From the NCBI GenBank assembly GCA_013360535.1, contig JABWBL010000027.1, positions 1-14,444 of the forward strand: a DNA stretch of 14,444 bases, written 5' to 3'. Each line of letters begins with the position of its first letter. The stretch's first letter is position 1. Position numbers and translations under genes: made by a program. Of this stretch, positions 1 to 6,445 are shown piece after piece. This DNA is from Planctomycetaceae bacterium. Its GTDB lineage: Bacteria > Planctomycetota > UBA1135 > GCA-002686595. The notes under the pieces are model-generated. The model worked only from the letters and a program-made list of their open reading frames with translations. It made no database searches and was not told where the DNA came from.

Positions 1-1506
1 GAGGGCAAGCTCGGCGGCCAGCCGGGAGCGGTCACCGTCGGCACCGCGATCGTCCTCGCCGGCCTCGTGGTCGCGCTCGCGAGCGTCGGAGCGTGCGTCG
101 CGGCCCTCGTCACCCACAAGGCGACGTGGTGGATGTGGATCGGGCAATCGATGTGGCTGCTGATGCTCGCGTCGATGTGCGTCAACCACTTCGTGATCGC
201 GATGCTCGACCCGGCTGACGTCGGAGTGCTGCTCGGGCGACCGATCAGCGGCCGCACGATCCTCGCCACGCGTTTCGCGCAAGTGCTGGTGCCCACGGGG
301 CTGCTCGGGATCTGCGCGCTGGCCGCGCCGACGGTCACGGGCGTGTTCGTGCTCGAGCCGCTCGCCGCGCTGGTCGCGTTCCCGCTCGCGACGCTGAGCG
401 CGGGCCTGCTCGTCGTCTCGGCGATGACGCTCGCGGTCGCGCTCGCCCTGCGCCTCGCGGGGCCTGCGCGCTTCCAGCGCATCACGTTCTGGATGCAGAT
501 CTCCGGCGCGATTTCCGTCGGCGTCCTTCCGCAAGTCGCGAATCGGCTGATCTCGCTCACGGGCGTGAAGGAGTTCTACGCGAACCACGATTGGCTCGCG
601 TGGTTCGTACCGGTCGAGCACGGACTCGCGCTCTACAACCTGCTCGCTGGCGACACTTCGGCGCGCACGCTGGGCCTTGCCGCGTTGGGTCTGGCCCTCC
701 CGCCACTCGTCGCGGTGCTCGCGTTCCGCCTGCTGCGCAACGACTTCGTCGCGGCGCTCGGCGACCGCGGCGAGCTGGTCTCCGCGCGCTCGGCGCGTTT
801 CGGCACGAGCCCTTTCCAGCGCCTCGCGCCGCTGCTCTGCCGCTCCGCCGAAGCCCGCGCCGCCTTCGGCTTCACGCTCGCGCTCTCGCGCCGCGAACGT
901 CCGTACCTGCGTGTCGTGTTGCCGATGCTGTTGATGTCGCTCGTCATCAGTTTCGTCATCGCCGTCCCCCATCGCGCCCGCGAAGGCGCCTTCGACGCCG
1001 CCAGCTACGCCGGGTACTCACTCGCGATGAGCTGCGGCTTCGTGTTCTCGGCCGCTCGTTATTCCGAGCACCACGAGGCGCGCTGGTGCTTCGACTCGCT
1101 GCCATTTCGCGACTGGCGCGCGGTGCTCGAGGGCGGCACCAAGGCCCTGTTCGTCGGCACAGTCCTTCCGATCCTCGCCTTGTCCGCCACCGTGAGCGCC
1201 TGCGCCTTCGAGTCGGCGAGCTGGAGGGACGGCCTGCTCTCGTTCGTCGCCCTCTCGGCCTGCCTCTCCCATCTCGGCGCCATGCTCGGCCGCAAACTGC
1301 CCTTCGCGACCGAGCCCAAGAAGCTGCACTCCTTCCGCGACATCGCGAGCACCTTCGTCATGTTCGGAATGCTCGCCGTGCTGATCGGCCTGCACTGGCT
1401 CTCGCGCCAGCACTTCGCCGCCTGGGTCTCGATCCTCGCCGGCTGGCTGGTCGTGCTCACCCTCGGCTGGCGCAAGCTCGCGCGCCTGGAGCCGGAGTTC
1501 AACTGA
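1..1506 (+). CDS. Multi-pass membrane protein, probable ABC-2-type permease subunit (5' partial)
   Basis: The frame is open from base 1, so the true start lies upstream; GTG at 67 is only the first start codon visible inside the window. At least 479 residues are present and end in TGA at 1504-1506. The protein is dominated by hydrophobic segments, roughly ten, separated by short Arg-rich loops, which is typical of an inner-membrane transporter. An early loop reading LLGRPISGRTILATRFAQVL resembles the segment after the first helices of bacterial ABC-2/exporter permeases, where such a loop precedes paired long helices. I see no ATPase motif; a partner ATPase would be expected upstream, outside the window. 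The permease assignment is inferred from topology and loop style rather than a diagnostic motif. Alternatively it is an uncharacterised polytopic membrane protein. It converges on the next gene, with a long perfect inverted repeat between. Confidence 0.7.
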   Translation, partial: EGKLGGQPGAVTVGTAIVLAGLVVALASVGACVAALVTHKATWWMWIGQSMWLLMLASMCVNHFVIAMLDPADVGVLLGRPISGRTILATRFAQVLVPTGLLGICALAAPTVTGVFVLEPLAALVAFPLATLSAGLLVVSAMTLAVALALRLAGPARFQRITFWMQISGAISVGVLPQVANRLISLTGVKEFYANHDWLAWFVPVEHGLALYNLLAGDTSARTLGLAALGLALPPLVAVLAFRLLRNDFVAALGDRGELVSARSARFGTSPFQRLAPLLCRSAEARAAFGFTLALSRRERPYLRVVLPMLLMSLVISFVIAVPHRAREGAFDAASYAGYSLAMSCGFVFSAARYSEHHEARWCFDSLPFRDWRAVLEGGTKALFVGTVLPILALSATVSACAFESASWRDGLLSFVALSACLSHLGAMLGRKLPFATEPKKLHSFRDIASTFVMFGMLAVLIGLHWLSRQHFAAWVSILAGWLVVLTLGWRKLARLEPEFN

Positions 1507-1508
1507 CC

Positions 1509-1629
1509 GCTGCAGAAATACGGTGCCAGAGCAATTTGTTCTGCGAACTGCGGCCGGCGTCGAAGGCCTTGCCTTCGACGCCGGCCGCAGTTCGCAGAAC
1601 AAATTGCTCTGGCACCGTATTTCTGCAGC
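1509..1629. repeat. Perfect 59-bp inverted repeat with 3-nt loop (palindromic element)
   Basis: The arms 1509-1567 and 1571-1629 are exact reverse complements over 59 bp, separated only by CTT (1568-1570). The outer ends contain the PstI-like palindrome CTGCAG followed by AAATACGGTGCCAGAGCAA. The arms have visibly lower GC than the flanking genes, especially in the outer half. The element starts 2 bp after the stop of the + strand permease gene and ends 21 bp before the stop of the convergent lipoprotein gene. It can form a very stable hairpin from either strand and so may act as a bidirectional terminator. Its perfection and length far exceed an ordinary terminator and suggest a mobile palindromic (REP/MITE-like) unit. 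The AAATACGGTG..AG end resembles, from memory, palindromes associated with REP-associated Y1 transposases. No target-site duplication is obvious. Confidence 0.9.
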
Positions 1630-1650
1630 TCTCGCGCGAAAACCGCCTCG

Positions 1651-2454
1651 TCAACGCGACGCGCGGGCGACGGCGTGCGGAGACTTCGGCGGCGACGTGC
1701 GCAGCACGGCGACGAAGGCCGGGCCGCGGACCTTGTCCACGCAGCCAGTGACGAGCAGCGCCTCGCCGGGAGCGAGCGGTTCTGCGGTGTGGAGCGTCCA
1801 GGTCCAGCCGGTGGGAGCCTGCACGGTCACGGGGACACCGACGCCCGAGAGCAGGTTCACGTTGCGCTCGCGCAGCGGTCGGTCGAGCAGCGCGACGCTC
1901 AGCTCGAGATCGACGTCGGTCGCCGAACCATCCGCGGACCGCGCGCCGCTCGCGCGCAGGCTCACACCTTCGTCGACGACGTCGATCTGCGGGTCCGCGA
2001 TCGCCGAGTCCGCCGCCTGCTGCATCTCGAAGGCGCGGATGTAGGCGACGTGCTTGACGTGCTGCACGAAACCGGAGCGACCGCCCGCCAGCTGGAGCAG
2101 CGTGTCGTCGGACTTGAGCGCCTGCAGCTCACCCTGCGCGTGCAGCTCGCCGAGCCAGCGCTCGACTTCCTTCTCCGGGCACGCCGTGGCACTGAACACG
2201 CGCACGCCCCGCTGCGACCCGAGCGTCTCGAGCACCTGCGGCTCGACCAGGTGCAGCGCGAGCTCCAGATCGACCTGCCGCCCCTCCTCCGCCACGCTCG
2301 CCGTCGGCGCCTCGAACGCGCCCACCTTCGGCTCGACCCACACCGTCAGGCCAACCGGCCGCAGGAACTCCGGCGGCGCCACCTCCGGCCGCGAGGCCAC
2401 ACAGGACGCGAGGGACAGGGACACGAACACGAGGCCGAGACGGATCTTGGACAT
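1651..2454 (-). CDS. Lipoprotein with secretin-like C-terminal segment
   Basis: This 267-residue protein starts at ATG (2454-2452), preceded by GGAGGA nine bases upstream. Its signal peptide ends in a lipobox, L15-A-S-C18, so it should be a lipid-anchored envelope protein. The N-terminal half (about 30-130) contains a VDLELALHLVEPQVLETL segment, a possible alpha/beta domain. Residues 137-195 (AYIRAFEM..SAIADPQIDVVDEGVSLRASG..., then DVDLELSVALLDRPL) resemble the beta-sheet core of secretin-family proteins, where 'IADP..DVI.EGV.LDV.P' is followed by alternating-polarity strands. It is far too short for a full GspD/PilQ secretin and has no obvious N0/N1 domains, so a truncated paralogue or pilotin-like accessory is conceivable. 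No specific function can be assigned. It converges on the permease gene, and its upstream region carries the terminator of the RTX-like gene. Confidence 0.8.
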   Translation of the reverse strand: MSKIRLGLVFVSLSLASCVASRPEVAPPEFLRPVGLTVWVEPKVGAFEAPTASVAEEGRQVDLELALHLVEPQVLETLGSQRGVRVFSATACPEKEVERWLGELHAQGELQALKSDDTLLQLAGGRSGFVQHVKHVAYIRAFEMQQAADSAIADPQIDVVDEGVSLRASGARSADGSATDVDLELSVALLDRPLRERNVNLLSGVGVPVTVQAPTGWTWTLHTAEPLAPGEALLVTGCVDKVRGPAFVAVLRTSPPKSPHAVARASR

Positions 2455-2463
2455 GGACGGGAC

Positions 2464-2469
2464 TCCTCC
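2464..2469 (-). promoter_or_regulatory. Shine-Dalgarno site of the secretin-like lipoprotein gene
   Basis: The - strand reads GGAGGA nine bases before the ATG at 2454. It is one of the few strong Shine-Dalgarno sites in the window and supports the chosen start. Confidence 0.75.
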
Positions 2470-2527
2470 GGTGGGACGGACGGCCTACTGCACCACGGAG
2501 CGCCGGTTACAGCAGCGACCCAAGTCG

Positions 2528-2562
2528 CAGGGGCCGCCCCGGAAGCTCCGGAGCGGCCCCTG
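2528..2562. terminator. Modular hairpin terminator of the RTX-like gene
   Basis: A perfect 10-bp stem (CAGGGGCCGC at 2528-2537 with GCGGCCCCTG at 2553-2562) is continued, after a C/A mismatch, by an inner CCGG/CCGG stem and the five-base loop AAGCT. It lies 36 bp beyond the stop codon of the - strand RTX-like gene. There is no clear T-run on the - strand, so it may stop polymerase by a non-canonical route or act as an mRNA 3' end stabiliser. It shares a 29-bp core, differing only at two loop bases, with the hairpin at 7869-7907. Confidence 0.75.
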
Positions 2563-2597
2563 TTCGGTTCCGAGGGCCCCGGGGCCCGTGCGGAGGG

Positions 2598-3668
2598 CTA
2601 GTTGATCTCCTCGAAGTTCACTCGCGTGCCGACGCCCTGGAAGTAGTCGAAGCCGGCGCCGCCGTCGGAGAAGGGCGAGCCGAGCAGGCTGCCCCAGACG
2701 AGCATCGAGACGTCGTCGTTGCCGTCGCCCGCGATGATGCGCGGCTGGCTGCCGGCGAGCAGCGAGCCGTTGACGGTGAACTTGAGCGTGTCGTTGCCGC
2801 TGGCGCCGAAGAGCACCGGGCTGCCGCGCAGGGAGCTCGAGGTGATGTACTCGATCGTGTCGTTGCCCTCGCCCGCGTCGATGCCGCCGCGCACGATCGT
2901 CTGGCCGACGTTGGTGACGTCGACGAGCGCCGTGTCGCCGCCCGCACCGAGGCGGCCGAGCACGCTCAGCGCCGCGGTCGTGTTGCCGTCGCCGGAGACC
3001 TTGACGAGGAACTCGTCGTTCGCGGAGCCGGTGTTGACGAGCGCGCCGACGCCGATCGAGTCGGCGGCCGAAACGAGGTCGAGCAGCACCTTGTCCTCCT
3101 GCGCACCGCCGGTGTAGCGCCAGTTGAGCAGCGTCGAGCCGCCGCCGACGTTGGTCGAGTACTTGACGTTGGTCTCGTTCGGACCGTCACCGGCCGCGAC
3201 GGCCCAGTTGAGCGCGACGTTGGCCGAGCTCGTGGTCACGTCGAGCAGCACGGTGTCCTTGTCGGGGCCGCCCGTGATCGTCGCCACGGAGCTCACGAGC
3301 GCGAGCGAGCTCGGCACGTTGAACACCACGCCCACCTGCGACTCGCCGAGGCCGGTGTCGACGAGCAGCTCGGGGACGATCGCGCTCAGCACCTGCAGGT
3401 CGATGATGTCGGTGCCTGCGAGGGTCTTGAGGTCGAGCTTGGTCACGCCGGTGAAGAGCGCGCCGTCGGGAGTCCCCGGAACGCCGAACACCTCGACCTC
3501 GCCGGGGAACTCGAGGAAACGGATCGACATCACGTCGCCACCTTGGCTGCCGAGGACCGTCAGGGTCGTGCCCTGTTGCGTGGCTTGGCCGAAACTGGCG
3601 CCGGTGAGGGCGAGCGCGGCGAGCGCGAGCTGGGCGGGACGGGACAGGAGAGACGAGCGGAACTGCAT
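2598..3668 (-). CDS. Exported RTX-like repeat protein, function unknown
   Basis: The chosen start is ATG at 3668-3666 because residues 1-28 then form a clean signal peptide (MQFRSSLLSRPAQLALAALA, then LTGASFGQ). The reading frame continues upstream to 3884, but that extension is Arg/Pro-rich low-complexity sequence and is rejected. The 356-residue protein is acidic and Gly/Asp-rich, with repeating GGxGxD-like blocks: GGPDKDTVLLDV (133-144), DAGEGNDTIEY (264-274), FGASGNDTLKF (287-297), AGDGNDDVSML (313-323) and GGAGFDYFQGVG (336-347). These resemble degenerate haemolysin-type calcium-binding (RTX) nonapeptides that fold as parallel beta-rolls. No catalytic domain is visible. Instead of a type I C-terminal signal it carries an N-terminal Sec signal. 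There is no strong Shine-Dalgarno site; the start is preceded directly by AACCTCCG. It is probably a surface or periplasmic structural protein. Confidence 0.8.
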   Translation of the reverse strand: MQFRSSLLSRPAQLALAALALTGASFGQATQQGTTLTVLGSQGGDVMSIRFLEFPGEVEVFGVPGTPDGALFTGVTKLDLKTLAGTDIIDLQVLSAIVPELLVDTGLGESQVGVVFNVPSSLALVSSVATITGGPDKDTVLLDVTTSSANVALNWAVAAGDGPNETNVKYSTNVGGGSTLLNWRYTGGAQEDKVLLDLVSAADSIGVGALVNTGSANDEFLVKVSGDGNTTAALSVLGRLGAGGDTALVDVTNVGQTIVRGGIDAGEGNDTIEYITSSSLRGSPVLFGASGNDTLKFTVNGSLLAGSQPRIIAGDGNDDVSMLVWGSLLGSPFSDGGAGFDYFQGVGTRVNFEEIN

Positions 3669-3676
3669 CGGAGGTT
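3669..3676 (-). promoter_or_regulatory. Unusual start context AACCTCCG directly before the RTX-like gene ATG
   Basis: The eight bases before the ATG on the - strand read AACCTCCG. This is anti-Shine-Dalgarno-like rather than Shine-Dalgarno-like. The identical eight bases precede the ATG of the porin gene at 12664. No GGAGG-type site occurs at the normal distance here; only a weak GAAAG lies further upstream. Confidence 0.5.
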
Positions 3677-4190
3677 GCTTTCGTAGTTGGGGGGGAACCA
3701 AGAGCAGCCGGTGCGCGCGGGCCAGAGAGGGATAGGGGGCGAGCGGGCCGCGCCAGCAGATCGCGAGCCGGGGGACGGGTGCCCCGCACCTCACGCGACA
3801 GGCCGAGTCTGAACCGCCTCTCTGCAGCCACAAGCCCCCCAGAGCGCGTTTTCTCGCGCTCCGCGCCGCGCCGTGCCTTCGCACAGATCAAGTTCCTGCA
3901 ATGCCCGCCCAAATCGTCCGCCGCGGCCGGATTCTGCGCTCCCGGGGCTCCACTCCCGCCGCTCTCGTCCCCCGCAGAACTTCATCGCGGCGCACAGCGC
4001 TGCGCTGCTCCTTCGCATCGTCAGCGAAGACGCAGCCGCCGAGTCCCTTCGGCCGCGCCGCCTCCCCACTTCGCAGCGGAGCGGCGACGTTGCCTCCACG
4101 GGGAAAGATCGCGCGCAGCGCGAAACGAGGCTCGAGGAAGCGCGTGGATGCCTCCACCCTGCGGCGGTTGCGACGGCAGGTGGCGTTCGC
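3669..4190. other. 522-bp intergenic region with no convincing gene
   Basis: This is the longest stretch without a supported gene. It lies between two - strand genes and must hold the promoter of the RTX-like gene and the 3' end of the VCBS lipoprotein transcript. Several frames are open here, including a GTG-started 89-codon - strand frame at 3888-4157. Their translations are Arg/Pro/Ala-rich, without signal peptide, domain or ribosome-binding site, as expected by chance at this GC content. The 9-mer TGCCTCCAC occurs at 4091-4099 and 4149-4157. I see no tRNA, long inverted repeat or good terminator. Confidence 0.55.
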
Positions 4191-5417
4191 TCAGCGCGCC
4201 GGGCTCACGGGCTCGATGCGCAGCTTCACGATCTCGCCCGGGAGGTGCAGGTAGAAGCGCATCTGGCCGTTCGAAGGCGCGAAGAGGCAGTCCTCCGCAC
4301 GATTTCCCAGGCCGCCCACGACGGGTGCGCTCCACAGGTTCTCGAGCGTCGAGCCGCGACACGTATCGAGCACGTGGACGGTCGTGTCGTCCCGCGTGCG
4401 AGCGACGACCACGACGCGCCCATCACCGAGTTCGTGGGCCACTTGCGCGCTCATGTGAATCACCTCGGGGAATTCGAGCATCGCCTTCGCGTTCCCGCGC
4501 AGGTCCATCAGGCGCATGCGCGCCCCCATCCACGGCGGCGGAGGTTCCCAATGGCCATCGATCCACGTTGCAGCGCCCGTGTAGTCGGTGCCCCACACGA
4601 GCACCTCCGCGACGCCGTCCCCGTCGAGATCGCCGAGGTGCGCGAAGTGCGGGAACTTCCAGTCCTTGCCGTTGACGTAGGTGTCGACTGCGCCGATCGA
4701 CGTCCCTTCCTTGCCGGAAACCACGCGCACCGAGACGTCGTCGATGGCGACGAGATCCGTGACGCCATCGCCGTCGACATCCGCCAGTTCCTCGAAGACC
4801 GGATCGCCAAAGCTCCTGTACCAAGGTCCCGGGCCATCGACCTCGCCTACGGTGCGGCAGACTTTCCCCTCGCGATCCGTGCAGATGACGAAGTGAAGGT
4901 CTCTTCGGTAGTCGTCGCTCGCGGCGCTGGTCGTCTCCGCAACTCCCGTGGGATCGATGGTGTAGAGCTCATGCCCATCTCGGTCCAGCAACACCGTTGA
5001 TCGCAGTGCCACCAAGTCCGGCAGCCCATCTCCGCTGCGATCTCCGCCCCATCTCAGTTCGTCCGGTCCACCACCCCACCAGTTCTCCGCCGGCCAACGC
5101 ACCGTGCGAGTGGACACGCCACCATTGTCGGAAACGAACTCGATCCAGCCCTCGAGCTCGTCCTCACCGTCCAGTGCGAGCACGTAGTCGAACTTGCCTT
5201 TGAAGGCCGTGGTTGCGAGCAGCACGTCGTCGATGTTGCCTTTCGGCCAGTACTCCGACTCCGATACGAGGCGGAACTCGGGCTTGGCAACGGTCGGAGG
5301 CGGTTCGGCGGGCGCGAGCGGATCGGAAGTCTCGCGACTCGGCGCCGAGCAGCCGGCAGCAAACAACACAAACGCCGCGCAGAACGCGCGGCGAGCGTCG
5401 AACGGAGCATGGAACAT
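4191..5417 (-). CDS. VCBS/FG-GAP-repeat lipoprotein
   Basis: The protein is 408 residues from ATG at 5417-5415. The signal peptide ends in a lipobox (LFAAGC, Cys23), predicting a lipid-anchored envelope protein. After a Pro-rich linker (about 24-46) the body contains repeated DxDGDG calcium-binding loops typical of VCBS/FG-GAP beta-propeller blades: GDRSGDGLPDLVAL (about residue 125), ADVDGDGVTDLVAIDD (about 213) and GDLDGDGVAEVLVWGTD (about 262). An extra pair of strands follows each loop. Such propellers usually mediate protein or carbohydrate binding; no catalytic motif is visible. No strong Shine-Dalgarno site precedes the ATG. A TTGACG hexamer on the - strand in the 110-bp upstream gap is a possible -35 box, but no matching -10 is evident. 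The gene is separated from the RTX-like gene by 522 bp, so co-transcription is unlikely. Confidence 0.85.
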   Translation of the reverse strand: MFHAPFDARRAFCAAFVLFAAGCSAPSRETSDPLAPAEPPPTVAKPEFRLVSESEYWPKGNIDDVLLATTAFKGKFDYVLALDGEDELEGWIEFVSDNGGVSTRTVRWPAENWWGGGPDELRWGGDRSGDGLPDLVALRSTVLLDRDGHELYTIDPTGVAETTSAASDDYRRDLHFVICTDREGKVCRTVGEVDGPGPWYRSFGDPVFEELADVDGDGVTDLVAIDDVSVRVVSGKEGTSIGAVDTYVNGKDWKFPHFAHLGDLDGDGVAEVLVWGTDYTGAATWIDGHWEPPPPWMGARMRLMDLRGNAKAMLEFPEVIHMSAQVAHELGDGRVVVVARTRDDTTVHVLDTCRGSTLENLWSAPVVGGLGNRAEDCLFAPSNGQMRFYLHLPGEIVKLRIEPVSPAR

Positions 5418-5527
5418 CTGCGGCGTGTGCCTGGGGGCACGAGGTCGGGCTCACCGACGCCGTGGAGAGACTCTCGCCGAGCTGCGGAGCGCCGTCAAGC
5501 TCGCCACGCGCGCGAACCAGAGCGTGC

Positions 5528-6244
5528 TCACCGCATCCAGCGTGCGAGCGGTTCGCGCAGGCCGGTGGCCCAGCGCGCGTAGCCGTCGGGGCTCAGGTGC
5601 AGCAGGTCAGGCATCACCGAGGTCGGCAGCACGCCCTGGTCGTCGGTGAAGGCGGAGGCGAGGTCGAGCCACTCCGCACCGTGCGCGGCCGCGATCGCGG
5701 GCAGCCGCGCGTTGACGGCGGCGTTGTTCGCGCGCATCGGGTCGGCGAGCGTCTCGCCGCGCGGGAAGATCGCGAGCAGCGCGAGCTTGGCCTGCGGAAA
5801 GCGCGCGCGGAGCTGGGACAGGATCGCGTCCATGCCCGCCGCGATGTCCGCGGGCTGGTCCATGCGATGCCCGGTGTTGTTGGTGCCGATCATGATCACG
5901 ATCAGCTTGGGGCGCAGGTGGTCGTAGGCGCCCGTCGCGAGGCGCCACAGGACGTGCTCGGTGCGATCGCCGCTGACGCCGAGGTTGAGCGGGCGGTAGC
6001 GCTCGAACTCGGCGCTCCACAACGCGGGTTCCGACTCCCAGCCCTGCGTGATCGAGTCGCCGAAGAATACGAGCTGCGCATCGCTCGCCTGCGCGGCGCG
6101 CTCGGCCAGCATCACGTTGCGCTCGTGCATGTCGACGTTCTCGACCGGCGTGACGGTCAGGAGCGGCGACGTGCCGCCCGTGGAGCGACAGGCGCCGAGG
6201 GCAAGGAGGGAGCTCGCGACAAGGAACGGGAGGGCGATGCGCAT
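5528..6244 (-). CDS. SGNH/GDSL-family hydrolase lipoprotein
   Basis: The start chosen is ATG at 6244-6242, giving 238 residues with a lipoprotein signal (LLALGAC, Cys19). The open frame continues 417 codons upstream, but only as antisense of the neighbouring hydrolase gene. The SGNH blocks are complete: block I FFGDSITQGW (catalytic Ser), block II NLGVSGDRT (oxyanion Gly), block III MIGTNNTGH (Asn) and block V DLLHLSPDGY with the Asp-x-x-His pair. The length and blocks fit the PAF-acetylhydrolase-like or acyl-esterase SGNH group, probably removing acyl or acetyl groups from lipids or glycans in the envelope. The substrate cannot be read from the sequence. The ATG is preceded by AGCCCCCCG rather than a Shine-Dalgarno site. 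It is divergent from the serine hydrolase gene at 6446. Confidence 0.9.
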   Translation of the reverse strand: MRIALPFLVASSLLALGACRSTGGTSPLLTVTPVENVDMHERNVMLAERAAQASDAQLVFFGDSITQGWESEPALWSAEFERYRPLNLGVSGDRTEHVLWRLATGAYDHLRPKLIVIMIGTNNTGHRMDQPADIAAGMDAILSQLRARFPQAKLALLAIFPRGETLADPMRANNAAVNARLPAIAAAHGAEWLDLASAFTDDQGVLPTSVMPDLLHLSPDGYARWATGLREPLARWMR

Positions 6245-6445
6245 CGGGGGGCTCTCGTGCGGGAGTTCGGGCGGGCATGGAATACCAACTGCGCGCGGAA
6301 CTTGCGCCGCTCGACAGGCGCATCCGCGGTGCACCGGACCGGCCAGGAAGTGGCGGGGCCAGGGAGAAAGCGGAGCGCGACCCCCGCTAACCTCCCGCGC
6401 GGACGCTGTAGTGCCCTGTCTCCCCTGTCCCGAGGTGCTTTTCCG
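6245..6445. promoter_or_regulatory. Divergent promoter region between two hydrolase genes
   Basis: These 201 bp separate the start codons of the SGNH hydrolase (-) and the beta-lactamase-family gene (+), so promoters for both should lie here. No hexamer pair stands out well enough to be named. The + side ends in GAGGTG (6432-6437), a Shine-Dalgarno site eight bases before the ATG at 6446. The - side has no Shine-Dalgarno site. Confidence 0.55.

Noticed and set aside
1523..2044. 173-codon + strand frame crossing the inverted repeat
   Set aside because: It overlaps the real - strand lipoprotein gene and the palindrome, and the translation is low-complexity.
3888..4157. 89-codon - strand frame in the large intergenic region
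   Set aside because: It has a GTG start, no ribosome-binding site, no signal peptide and no motif. Overlapping frames on both strands are equally open, as expected at this GC content.
5213..6445. Long + strand N-terminal extension of the serine hydrolase frame
   Set aside because: It is antisense to the VCBS and SGNH genes and Arg-rich. The ATG at 6446 has a Shine-Dalgarno site and starts a signal peptide.
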